From the NCBI GenBank assembly GCA_029883045.1, contig JAOUJU010000137.1, positions 1-5,171 on the forward strand: a stretch of DNA of 5,171 bases, read 5' to 3'. The notes under the pieces were generated by a model. It did not search any database. It was not told the DNA's origin and worked only from the letters and a program-made list of their open reading frames with translations. The DNA comes from Rhodospirillaceae bacterium. Its GTDB lineage: Bacteria; Pseudomonadota; Alphaproteobacteria; Rhodospirillales; Magnetovibrionaceae. Shown here piece after piece: positions 1-5,171 of this stretch; the stretch's first letter is position 1, and each line of letters begins with the position of its first letter. The position numbers were made by a program, and so were the translations under genes.

Positions 1-236
1 CCCTTATGCGCGGATCTGTGCTAACGGCCGGGCTATTAGTGTTCGTTGATTGTATGAAAGAACTACCGATGACAATGATTTTGCGTCCATTTAATTTTGA
101 AACACTGGCAACGTTTGTTCACCAATATGCCTCTGATGAAATGCTACCAGAAGCATCAATGGCGGCACTTTCAATTGTTGGCGCGGGCATAATTCCAGTT
201 ATATTGTTGAGCAGAACCATGAGTGGGAAAAACTGA
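1..236 (+). CDS. fbpB: Ferric iron ABC transporter, permease subunit (3' end only)
   Basis: This is the C-terminal end of an inner-membrane permease that would pass ferric iron, delivered by a periplasmic binding protein, into the cytoplasm. The frame is open from the window edge (first full codon at 3-5) to TGA at 234-236, so the true start lies upstream. About 77 residues remain. They hold the stretch VFVDCMKELPMTMILRPFNF, typical of the last part of FbpB/FutB-type permeases, where the region around KELP/LRPF follows the EAA-type loop that contacts the ATPase. A final hydrophobic segment (about residues 53-69 from the first ATG, around ALSIVGAGIIPVILL) precedes a short polar tail. The stop codon shares its last base with the ATG of the ATPase gene, as expected for coupled translation within one operon. 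The family call rests on this motif; substrate specificity for iron is inferred from the family and not shown here. Confidence 0.85.
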   Translation, partial: LMRGSVLTAGLLVFVDCMKELPMTMILRPFNFETLATFVHQYASDEMLPEASMAALSIVGAGIIPVILLSRTMSGKN

Positions 237-1297
237 TGAGCGGCCTTGAAATGAAACGCATTCGTCATGCCTATGGCAATGACAAGGTGCTTGATGATGT
301 TTCCCTAATTGCTGGGCCAGGCAAACTTACCTGCCTGTTGGGGCCATCGGGCTGTGGAAAAACCACCCTGTTGCGCCTTGCTGCCGGATTAGAAAAATTA
401 CAACATGGCCAAGTGGCAATTCAGAACGTTACCGTTGCTGATGGGGCTAGCGGGTTTTCGGTTCCCCCAGAAAAACGCGATGTCGGATTAATGTTTCAGG
501 ATTACGCCCTTTTCCCGCATTTGAATGTTTTTGAAAATATTGCTTTTGGTATTGAAAAACTGGGGACTGAGCGCCGCCAGTGGATAAGGGATTCACTTGA
601 ACAGATGGGCCTGACCCATCATGCCTATAGCTATCCCCATACATTATCGGGTGGGCAACAACAACGCGTTGCCCTGCTGCGGGCACTGGCACCAGAACCG
701 GGGGTCCTTCTCTTAGATGAACCTTTTTCGGGTCTTGATGTAACTAGGCGTGCCCAAGTGCGCGAAGAGGCATTGACGTTTCTAAAACAAAGCGGTGTCG
801 CAGTGTTGATGGTCACCCACGACCCAGAAGAAGCAATGTTTATGGCTGATCACATTGTAATAATGAACAAAGGGCGCGTGGTGCAGGCCGGAACCCCGAT
901 GCAAACATACTTCCATCCGGTAGATACGTTCGTTGCCGAACTATTTGGCCCTGTAAATAAATGTACGGGAACGGTAAAAAATGGGCAGGTTAAAACGGCG
1001 TTGGGTGTTTTTTCTTCCCCCGGCGTTAGCGATGGTAGCGATGTGATGGTGCTGTTGCGCCCCGAAGCAATAAATATTTCAAATGATGGAAGTGGTTTGG
1101 GGGTTAAGGGTAAGGTTGATTCTGTCCACTCGCTTGGCAGCTCAAGCCACCTTCATATAATAATAAAGGCAATAGATGGCAGTGATCAGTTATTGCACGT
1201 TAGAACCCATGACATTTCCCTGCCCTTGGTTGGTTCTTCGGTCTGCGTTACAGCGGTTGAAGCTAGCGCATTCATTTTTGCTATAACCGCCCCATAA
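236..1297 (+). CDS. fbpC: Ferric iron ABC transporter, ATP-binding subunit (FbpC-like)
   Basis: This cytoplasmic ATPase of 353 aa powers the permease encoded just upstream. All nucleotide-binding motifs are intact: A-loop Tyr13, Walker A GPSGCGKT (36-43), Q-loop Gln88, signature LSGGQ (137-141), Walker B VLLLDEP (157-163), D-loop SGLD (165-168) and H-loop His195. The segment from about 240 to the end, with LRPE at 274-277, looks like the C-terminal TOBE-type regulatory domain found in FbpC, PotA and related importers; the length also fits that group. The start was chosen because ATG at 236 overlaps the permease stop (TGATG). Upstream there is only a weak purine run (GTGGGA, 223-228), so translational coupling is likely. 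A second ATG at 251 is a less likely start. Sequence alone cannot exclude another substrate such as a polyamine, but the linked permease favours ferric iron. No clear terminator with a T-tract follows the stop. Confidence 0.88.
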   Translation: MSGLEMKRIRHAYGNDKVLDDVSLIAGPGKLTCLLGPSGCGKTTLLRLAAGLEKLQHGQVAIQNVTVADGASGFSVPPEKRDVGLMFQDYALFPHLNVFENIAFGIEKLGTERRQWIRDSLEQMGLTHHAYSYPHTLSGGQQQRVALLRALAPEPGVLLLDEPFSGLDVTRRAQVREEALTFLKQSGVAVLMVTHDPEEAMFMADHIVIMNKGRVVQAGTPMQTYFHPVDTFVAELFGPVNKCTGTVKNGQVKTALGVFSSPGVSDGSDVMVLLRPEAINISNDGSGLGVKGKVDSVHSLGSSSHLHIIIKAIDGSDQLLHVRTHDISLPLVGSSVCVTAVEASAFIFAITAP

Positions 1298-1331
1298 CCA
1301 AATAAACATTCCAAAATAACATTCAATGCCT

Positions 1332-1344
1332 AACCCGGCAATTT
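1332..1344. promoter_or_regulatory. Candidate upstream activator site for the flgE promoter
   Basis: The 13 bases AACCCGGCAATTT occur here and, identically, at 3553-3565 upstream of flgI. Here the site continues into a short dyad (GCAA at 1338-1341, TTGC at 1345-1348). It lies 125 bases upstream of the -24 GG of the sigma-54 promoter, a distance typical of enhancer sites. From memory it resembles the ftr elements bound by FlbD in Caulobacter flagellar promoters, with a CCGGC core next to an A/T run. The identical copy and position are seen in the sequence; the binding protein is inferred. Confidence 0.6.
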
Positions 1345-1401
1345 TTGCACCTTGGGTGGTCGTTATTGGTTACAGATGAACAAATTTTTCCTAATTAATG
1401 C

Positions 1402-1440
1402 CAAGTAATTATAATATTATTGTTAAATATCAATTACTTG
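1402..1440. repeat. Perfect 9-bp inverted repeat in the AT-rich flgE upstream region
   Basis: CAAGTAATT (1402-1410) is matched by its exact reverse complement AATTACTTG (1432-1440) across a 21-base spacer. The spacer contains the 10-base palindrome ATAATATTAT (1411-1420). A second nested pair is ATATTATT (1414-1421) and AATAATAT (1443-1450). The right arm of the main repeat is part of the IHF consensus match. It could be a protein-binding dyad or a bendable spacer; AT-rich sequence yields short palindromes by chance, but 9-base perfect arms with G/C positions are less expected. Confidence 0.5.
1428..1440 (+). promoter_or_regulatory. Putative IHF binding site upstream of flgE
   Basis: TATCAATTACTTG matches the IHF consensus WATCAANNNNTTR at every defined position. 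It is embedded in A/T-rich sequence and lies between the candidate enhancer site and the sigma-54 promoter, 14 bases before the latter. IHF bending at such a position is the known way to bring an enhancer-bound activator to sigma-54 polymerase. The flgI promoter has a matching site at the same distance (3647-3659). The bare consensus also occurs once inside flgE (2268-2280), so the placement carries more weight than the motif itself. Confidence 0.65.
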
Positions 1441-1454
1441 ATAATAATATCCAT

Positions 1455-1471
1455 CTGGCATCTTTCTTGCA
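1455..1471 (+). promoter_or_regulatory. Sigma-54 (RpoN) promoter of flgE
   Basis: CTGGCATCTTTCTTGCA fits the -24/-12 consensus YTGGCACGRNNNTTGCW closely. GG (1457-1458) and GC (1469-1470) are invariant and separated by exactly 10 bases, and the TTGCA half is perfect. Transcription would begin near 1482, giving a leader of about 92 bases before the flgE ATG. Sigma-54 control of hook genes is established in Caulobacter and several other flagellated bacteria. Such a promoter needs an ATP-hydrolysing activator, for which upstream elements are present. Confidence 0.85.
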
Positions 1472-1536
1472 AAACCCTAAGTGGAATATTGCGCGCGCCG
1501 ATATATAGGGCGGTGGCGTGAATGATAAATTTGTAA

Positions 1537-1557
1537 TCGGCAATGAATAAGTGCCGA
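1537..1557 (+). other. Possible leader hairpin next to the flgE ribosome binding site
   Basis: TCGGCA (1537-1542) can pair with TGCCGA (1552-1557), giving a 6-bp stem with a 9-base loop. The stem ends three bases before the AGGAG at 1561-1565, inside the predicted leader. It has no T-tract, so it is not a terminator. It could affect ribosome access or mRNA stability; no function is shown. Confidence 0.35.
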
Positions 1558-1560
1558 ATT

Positions 1561-1565
1561 AGGAG
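1561..1565 (+). promoter_or_regulatory. Shine-Dalgarno site of flgE
   Basis: AGGAG lies eight bases before the ATG at 1574 and fixes this start. It is the strongest ribosome binding site in the window, consistent with the high hook protein output needed. Confidence 0.85.
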
Positions 1566-1573
1566 TTGGCAAA

Positions 1574-3469
1574 ATGTCAATATTAGGCGGTTTCGCATCT
1601 AGCATGCTGGGCATGATGACCCAGAGCAAGGCCCTCGATTCCATCGGTATGAACATCGCCAACATCAACACAGATGGTTACAAAAAACACGATACCCAAT
1701 TTCAAACTATTCTTAGCCGCACCAGTAGCGGCAACAGCGTTTCTGATTTGGGCGGCGTCAAGCCCATAACCCGCCCCAATGTAATTCGCCAAGGTGAGGT
1801 TGCATCATCTGAACGCGACCTTGATGTGGCAATCTTTGGTGAGGGATTTTTTGTACTTAACACCAAAGCAGATGGTACCGGCGAAACGCTTTATACCCGT
1901 GATGGTTCATTTCAGGCCGTTCCCGGGGCCGATATTTCGGTATTGGCCGATGATGGTGTGACCCAAATAACGACCCAAGAAAAATTCCTGATAGATAAAA
2001 ATGGCCTGTATGTAATGGGCTGGGCGGCACAGCAAAATGGTATAGGTTTCGATACCGCTGGTGCCTATGGTGCCATGCGCATTGATCCTCATATGTTTCA
2101 ACAACAAGGCGTAGGAACAACTACAGCAAAATATATTGGCAACATCCCCAATCAAGCGGCGCCGGGCGATACTTTTACCTATAATATGGAAGTATTTGAT
2201 AGTAACGGTGCTGCCCACACACTTATTGCTAATTTTACCCGCACCGCAAACGACAATGAATGGACGCTATCAACCGATTACCAAATGACACCCATTGCAC
2301 AGGTAACTTCAACGACCCTTTCCGGGACGGTTGAGGCTGGCGATACATTTAGCGTTGTCGTTGCTGGGCAAACAATTACCTATAACGTAACCGGCAGCGA
2401 GGCCAGCATGGATGCCGTTCGCGATGGATTGGTTGCGGCATTAAATGCAAATGCCGTTGTTTCACAAGAAGTTACAGCCAGCGCCGGGGGTGCGGGCGAA
2501 ATTATTCTAACCGCCAATGTTGCCAATTCAGCTTTCAGTGTGAATGTTTTTAGCGCACAAGGGCTTGCCTCAACTCCACAAACCAGCACCGTCACCCTTA
2601 CGGGTGCGCTGGTTGGGGGGCAGTCATTTAGCGTGGATATAGATGGCACTCTATTCACGGTTAACGGCCCACTTTCCCTAAATGCTGCGCGTGATGCGTT
2701 GGCATTGGCCATAGACACCGACCCCAATTATAGCGCAACCGCAGCAACCGCTGACGGAGAATTCACCGTAACCTCAGGCACTGTTGGTGGAACATTTAAT
2801 CTTGTCGCCAGCGCATCAGATATTGCCAATAGCGCAACCTCAGTAATTACCACCCCGGCATATTTGGCAATTACAGATAATACCATTTCTGCCCCCACCA
2901 ACACGGTTACCGCATCCAGTGGCATTGTTAGCACTGCACCGGTAACACTAACGTTTGATGCTAACGCCAAACTTGTTAGCCCGACAACGGTGCCATACAA
3001 CTTTACGTGGCCAGACGGAGCAACAAATTCAATTGCGCTAGATATATCCGGCATAACGCAATATACGGGAGAATTTTATACCCAGATGTATGATCAGGAC
3101 GGCTATGGTTCCGGCAGCCTAAGCAAAATTGAATTTAATGAACAAGGCCACGTTGTAGGGCAGTTCAGCAGTTCATTTAGCCGCCCGCTTTACCAACTGT
3201 CGCTGGCCATATTTGCCAACCCGAATGAAATGGAACAACTTTCTGGCAATCTTTACAAACCAACCAAAGAATCGGGCAACGTTACCCTTACAACAGCTGG
3301 CGATAACGGCTTTGCGGTTATCTCTCCTTTCAGTAAGGAGCTTTCCAACGTTGATGTAGCCGAAGAATTTGCCAAAATGATCACTGTCCAAGGTGCTTAT
3401 AACGCATCGGCAACGGTGTTTCGCACCCTGGATGAAATGACCATTACCGCCAAAGACCTTAAGCGTTAG
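1574..3469 (+). CDS. flgE: Flagellar hook protein FlgE
   Basis: FlgE is exported by the flagellar type III apparatus and polymerises outside the cell into the hook, the joint between rod and filament. The 631-aa product begins with the rod/hook N-terminal helix, with the family signature ANINTDGYKKHDTQF at about 29-43. The D1-type strand DLDVAIFGEGFFVL follows at 82-95. Residues 487-565 have the FlgE-type pattern around ISGITQYTGEF and the DGYGSGSLSKIEFNEQG loop. The C-terminal helix, LSNVDVAEEFAKMITVQGAYNASATVFRTLDEM, lies at 590-622 and pairs with the N-terminal helix in the assembled hook. There is no Sec signal, as expected, and no cysteine. The length, far above the roughly 400 aa of enteric FlgE, is due to a variable region at about 245-430 with two related modules. 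The start is set by AGGAG. The gene appears to be a single-gene unit with a sigma-54 promoter. FlgF or FlgG are excluded by length and the FlgE-type middle part. Confidence 0.95.
   Translation: MSILGGFASSMLGMMTQSKALDSIGMNIANINTDGYKKHDTQFQTILSRTSSGNSVSDLGGVKPITRPNVIRQGEVASSERDLDVAIFGEGFFVLNTKADGTGETLYTRDGSFQAVPGADISVLADDGVTQITTQEKFLIDKNGLYVMGWAAQQNGIGFDTAGAYGAMRIDPHMFQQQGVGTTTAKYIGNIPNQAAPGDTFTYNMEVFDSNGAAHTLIANFTRTANDNEWTLSTDYQMTPIAQVTSTTLSGTVEAGDTFSVVVAGQTITYNVTGSEASMDAVRDGLVAALNANAVVSQEVTASAGGAGEIILTANVANSAFSVNVFSAQGLASTPQTSTVTLTGALVGGQSFSVDIDGTLFTVNGPLSLNAARDALALAIDTDPNYSATAATADGEFTVTSGTVGGTFNLVASASDIANSATSVITTPAYLAITDNTISAPTNTVTASSGIVSTAPVTLTFDANAKLVSPTTVPYNFTWPDGATNSIALDISGITQYTGEFYTQMYDQDGYGSGSLSKIEFNEQGHVVGQFSSSFSRPLYQLSLAIFANPNEMEQLSGNLYKPTKESGNVTLTTAGDNGFAVISPFSKELSNVDVAEEFAKMITVQGAYNASATVFRTLDEMTITAKDLKR
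2309..2563 (+). repeat. FlgE variable-region module 1 (residues 246-330)
   Basis: This encodes a Ser/Thr/Ala/Val-rich, presumably beta-rich stretch. It starts TLSGTVEAGDTFSVVVAGQT, continues with an amphipathic helix-like segment AVRDGLVAALNANA, and ends with strands around EIILTANVANSAFSVNVFSA. The same order of elements is repeated in the next module. The module probably forms a surface-exposed hook domain. Confidence 0.6.
2582..2827 (+). repeat. FlgE variable-region module 2 (residues 337-418)
   Basis: This is the second, diverged copy of the module. TLTGALVGGQSFSVDIDGTL aligns with TLSGTVEAGDTFSVVVAGQT of module 1, and NAARDALALAIDTD aligns with DAVRDGLVAALNAN. A closing strand region follows (GEFTVTSGTVGGTFNLVASA). 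The resemblance is at protein level; I see no long identical DNA stretch, so the duplication is old or the modules were acquired separately. Confidence 0.6.
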
Positions 3470-3497
3470 GCATAATTAAATTTTAGGCCCCATACCC

Positions 3498-3536
3498 GGT
3501 TAAGGTCAGGTTTGGATGTATGCGGATTAACCTTAA
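3498..3536. repeat. Imperfect inverted repeat after flgE
   Basis: TTAAGGT (3500-3506) pairs with ACCTTAA (3530-3536), and GGTTAA (3498-3503) could alternatively pair with TTAACC (3527-3532). The arms lie 29-68 bases after the flgE stop with a loop of over 20 bases and no T-tract. It is therefore a poor intrinsic terminator; it might act as an mRNA 3' structure or be coincidental. Confidence 0.25.
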
Positions 3537-3552
3537 ACCCCAGAAAACAGCC

Positions 3553-3565
3553 AACCCGGCAATTT
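3553..3565. promoter_or_regulatory. Candidate upstream activator site for the flgI promoter
   Basis: This is an exact second copy of AACCCGGCAATTT found at 1332-1344. It lies 123 bases upstream of the -24 GG of the flgI promoter, against 125 bases in the flgE region. Identity over 13 bases at a conserved position argues for one shared activator. The downstream dyad half seen at the flgE copy is not conserved here (TTATTCC follows instead of TTTGCAC), so the conserved block itself is probably the recognised core. Confidence 0.6.
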
Positions 3566-3584
3566 ATTCCCCTCAAACCATTCG

Positions 3585-3601
3585 TGGGCAAGCGGTGCCC
3601 A
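3585..3601. repeat. Inverted repeat and adjoining palindrome between flgI control sites
   Basis: TGGGCA (3585-3590) and TGCCCA (3596-3601) form perfect 6-bp arms around a 5-base spacer. They are followed at once by the 8-base palindrome GCTGCAGC (3602-3609). The position, between the candidate enhancer and the IHF site, would suit an additional operator. No equivalent is seen upstream of flgE, so it may add flgI-specific control or be a chance dyad. Confidence 0.35.
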
Positions 3602-3646
3602 GCTGCAGCCACGCTATTGGGCTTAATTAATAAAAATAATCAATAT

Positions 3647-3659
3647 TATCAATTAGTTA
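3647..3659 (+). promoter_or_regulatory. Putative IHF binding site upstream of flgI
   Basis: TATCAATTAGTTA fits WATCAANNNNTTR completely and shares its first nine bases with the site upstream of flgE. It ends 14 bases before the sigma-54 element, the same as at flgE. The flanks are strongly A/T-rich, as is usual for IHF sites. Confidence 0.65.
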
Positions 3660-3673
3660 TAATGATTATCGAG

Positions 3674-3690
3674 TTGGCACGAAATTCGCA
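3674..3690 (+). promoter_or_regulatory. Sigma-54 (RpoN) promoter of flgI-flgJ
   Basis: TTGGCACGAAATTCGCA matches YTGGCACGRNNNTTGCW at all defined positions but one (TCGC in place of TTGC). The -24 half is perfect, and GG (3676-3677) and GC (3688-3689) have the required 10-base gap. The predicted transcript starts near 3701, about 42 bases before the chosen flgI ATG. This rules out start codons farther upstream for this transcript. Confidence 0.82.
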
Positions 3691-3742
3691 TCGCATTTAT
3701 GCAAACGAAGGCAATAAAACAGAAAAACGGGAACTGAACAAA

Positions 3743-4936
3743 ATGAACCGGACACTAAATACCAACATCTGGCCTGATAGCCGTTACCGGACCACGGATC
3801 GGATACGGCGTCAGGTTATTCAGGCTTTGGCCGCAGCGCTTTTGAGTCTGGCCCTGCTTTTGGTTTTATCGGTGTGGGCACCAGCAACGGCCGCTTCGCG
3901 CATTAAGGATATTTCAAATTTTGAAGGTGTGCGCGACAACATGTTGGTCGGTTATGGCCTTGTTGTTGGCCTTAATGGTACCGGTGATAGCCTAAAAAAT
4001 GGTCACTTCACCAAACAAAGTTTGAAATCCATGCTTAATCGCTTGGGTGTGAAGCCAACCGATGGTGGGCTTGATTCCAAAAACGTTGCCGCCGTAATGG
4101 TTACTTCGACCCTGCCGCCGTTTGCAACCAAAGGCACAAGAATTGACGTTTCAGTAAGCGCCCTTGGCGATGCCGATAGCCTGATGGGTGGAACGCTTTT
4201 GGTTACACCCCTGCTTGGTGCTAATGGCGATGTTTATGCCGTGTCACAGGGCGGAATTGTGGTTGGTGGTTTTTCCGCAGGTGGTGCCGCCGAAACCGTT
4301 ACCAAGGGCGTTCCCACATCAGGGCGCATACCCAACGGCGCAATCGTTGAAAATGAAATTGGTTTTGATCTTGAATCAATGAAAACCGTCAAGCTAAGCC
4401 TACGCAACCCCGATTTCACAACCTCCAGCCGCGTTGCCCAAGCAGTTAATTCGTTTATGGGAACGCTGGCCGCAACATCAACCGATCCTGGAACCGTAAA
4501 CATAGTAGTTCCCGATGCCTACAAAGGCCGGGTGGTTGAAATGATTACCGATATTGAACAGCTACGCATTGAGCCAGATCAAATGGCCCGTGTGGTTGTG
4601 GATGAACAATCAGGCGTAATAGTAATGGGTGAAAATGTACGTCTTTCAACCGTTGCTATTGCTCAAGGCAACCTGACCATCCGCATTACCGAAAGCCCCG
4701 AGGTATCACAACCAAACCCGTTTGCCAAAACCGGCACAACCGAGATAGTGCCCCGCACCCAAGTCCAAGTTGACCAAGGTGCAGGACAAAAACTTGGCGT
4801 GGTAAGCAGCGGTGTAACCTTGCAAGAATTCGTAAATAGCCTAAATGCCCTAGGCATTGGCCCACGCGACATGATCACCATATTGCAGGCGGTTAAATCG
4901 GCCGGTGCCCTGCAAGCTGAAATAGAGGTGATGTAA
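3743..4936 (+). CDS. flgI: Flagellar P-ring protein FlgI
   Basis: FlgI is a periplasmic protein that assembles into the P ring around the rod, the bushing at the peptidoglycan layer. The 397-aa precursor has a long basic n-region (1-25), a hydrophobic core (about 26-45) and an ATA-type Sec cleavage site near residue 50. The mature part opens with the family hallmark SRIKDISNFEGVRDNMLVGYGLVVGLNGTGD (52-82). Further family-typical stretches are GTRIDVSVSALGDADSLMGGTLL (131-153), TPLLGANGDVYAVSQGG (155-171), and the C-terminal TLQEFVNSLNALGIGPRDMITILQAVKSAGALQAEIEVM end. The frame stays open upstream to an ATG at 3512. That extension and the ATG at 3662 are read through the promoter elements and lie before the predicted transcript start, so ATG 3743 is preferred. 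Only a weak GGGAA (3729-3733) precedes it. The mature protein contains no cysteine. The stop overlaps the next gene by one base. Confidence 0.94.
   Translation: MNRTLNTNIWPDSRYRTTDRIRRQVIQALAAALLSLALLLVLSVWAPATAASRIKDISNFEGVRDNMLVGYGLVVGLNGTGDSLKNGHFTKQSLKSMLNRLGVKPTDGGLDSKNVAAVMVTSTLPPFATKGTRIDVSVSALGDADSLMGGTLLVTPLLGANGDVYAVSQGGIVVGGFSAGGAAETVTKGVPTSGRIPNGAIVENEIGFDLESMKTVKLSLRNPDFTTSSRVAQAVNSFMGTLAATSTDPGTVNIVVPDAYKGRVVEMITDIEQLRIEPDQMARVVVDEQSGVIVMGENVRLSTVAIAQGNLTIRITESPEVSQPNPFAKTGTTEIVPRTQVQVDQGAGQKLGVVSSGVTLQEFVNSLNALGIGPRDMITILQAVKSAGALQAEIEVM
4925..4930 (+). promoter_or_regulatory. Shine-Dalgarno site of the flgJ-like gene, inside flgI
   Basis: GAGGTG lies five bases before the ATG at 4936 and within the last codons of flgI. 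Together with the TAATG stop/start overlap it supports this start and coupled translation. Confidence 0.65.
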
Positions 4937-5171
4937 TGGGTGCTATAGATTTCCAAACCCAGGCTGACATTGCGATGAGCCAAAGCCGCAAGACGCCAAA
5001 CATGAAACACATGAACGTTGCCAATGAAGCTGCCATGCGCAAAACCGCCAAAGAATTTGAGGCAATGTATATATCACAAATGATGCGCCCGATGTTTGAA
5101 GGAACAGATGTTGAGGCCCCATTTGGCGGCGGACAGGCCGAAAGCATGTGGAAATCATTACAAATTGATGA
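4936..5171 (+). CDS. flgJ: Rod-binding protein, FlgJ N-terminal / CheL-like (5' part only)
   Basis: The first 78 codons are present and the gene runs off the window. The product begins MGAIDFQTQADIAMSQ, followed from about residue 36 by the rod-binding domain: KTAKEFEAMYISQMMRPMFE (37-56), then a short loop and APFGGGQAESMWKSL (61-75). This pattern is typical of the N-terminal domain of FlgJ, which binds rod subunits in the periplasm and promotes rod assembly. In alphaproteobacteria this domain usually stands alone, without the muramidase half of enteric FlgJ, and is often named CheL; a flgI-cheL-flbY order is known in Caulobacter. Whether a muramidase domain follows here cannot be seen. No Sec signal is apparent, in keeping with export by the flagellar apparatus. 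It overlaps flgI by one base and should be read from the flgI sigma-54 promoter. Confidence 0.87.
   Translation, partial: MGAIDFQTQADIAMSQSRKTPNMKHMNVANEAAMRKTAKEFEAMYISQMMRPMFEGTDVEAPFGGGQAESMWKSLQID

Noticed and set aside
1518..1550. A 10-codon GTG-started frame in the flgE leader overlapping the hairpin, as a possible leader peptide.
   Set aside because: It is very short, has only an AGGG-like signal upstream and shows no regulatory codon pattern; such frames arise easily by chance.
2268..2280. A third full match to the IHF consensus (TATCAACCGATTA).
   Set aside because: It lies in the flgE coding sequence without A/T-rich flanks or nearby promoter elements, so it is probably coincidental. 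It shows that the bare consensus is not specific.
2380..3054. Long open frames on the minus strand opposite the FlgE variable region.
   Set aside because: They are shadows of the codon pattern of flgE, with repetitive Ala/Val/Thr content mirroring the modules, no ribosome binding site recognised and no known family.
3498..3540. Intrinsic terminator after flgE.
   Set aside because: The pairing is imperfect with a long loop and no run of T follows; it is kept only as a low-confidence inverted repeat.
3662..3664. An ATG in frame with flgI, just before the sigma-54 element, as an alternative start.
   Set aside because: It is upstream of the predicted transcription start and would put about 50 polar residues before the signal peptide.
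4188..4382. A 64-codon + strand frame inside flgI.
   Set aside because: It overlaps strongly conserved FlgI sequence in another frame and its translation resembles no family I recognise.
1..5171. CRISPR arrays, tRNA or rRNA genes, insertion sequences or attachment sites.
   Set aside because: No regularly spaced direct repeats, no cloverleaf-like or rRNA sequence, no transposase-like product and no terminal inverted repeats were seen; genes are contiguous and of ordinary family type.

Overview
The window looks like alphaproteobacterial chromosome of moderate base composition. The pointers are a long FlgE hook protein, a FlgI gene followed directly by a short FlgJ/CheL-type rod-binding gene, and flagellar promoters of the sigma-54 type with upstream elements, a control style best known from Caulobacter. 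The order or genus cannot be fixed from the sequence alone.

Layout, all on the + strand. (1) 1-1297: the end of a ferric-iron-type ABC transporter operon, with the C-terminus of a permease (FbpB-like) overlapping by one base the complete ATPase gene (FbpC-like). (2) 1298-1573: a 276-base intergenic region that becomes very AT-rich. It holds a candidate activator site, a consensus IHF site inside nested inverted repeats, and a strong sigma-54 promoter match. (3) 1574-3469: flgE, hook protein of 631 aa, enlarged by two related beta-rich modules. (4) 3470-3742: a second intergenic region carrying the same three elements in the same order and at nearly the same spacing. (5) 3743-4936: flgI, the P-ring protein. 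(6) 4936 to the window end: the first 78 codons of a flgJ/cheL-like rod-binding gene, overlapping flgI by one base and running off the window.

The flagellar genes act together late in basal-body and hook assembly. FlgJ-type proteins bind and help form the rod, FlgI forms the periplasmic P ring around it, and FlgE polymerises into the hook. The main result is regulatory: flgE and flgI-flgJ appear to be two transcription units read from promoters built on one plan. This plan is a 13-base identical upstream site, 81-83 bases, an IHF site, exactly 14 bases, and a -24/-12 promoter. It would allow simultaneous switching by one enhancer-binding activator, probably FlbD-like. I found no sign of a wholly new system, mobile element, CRISPR array or RNA gene.
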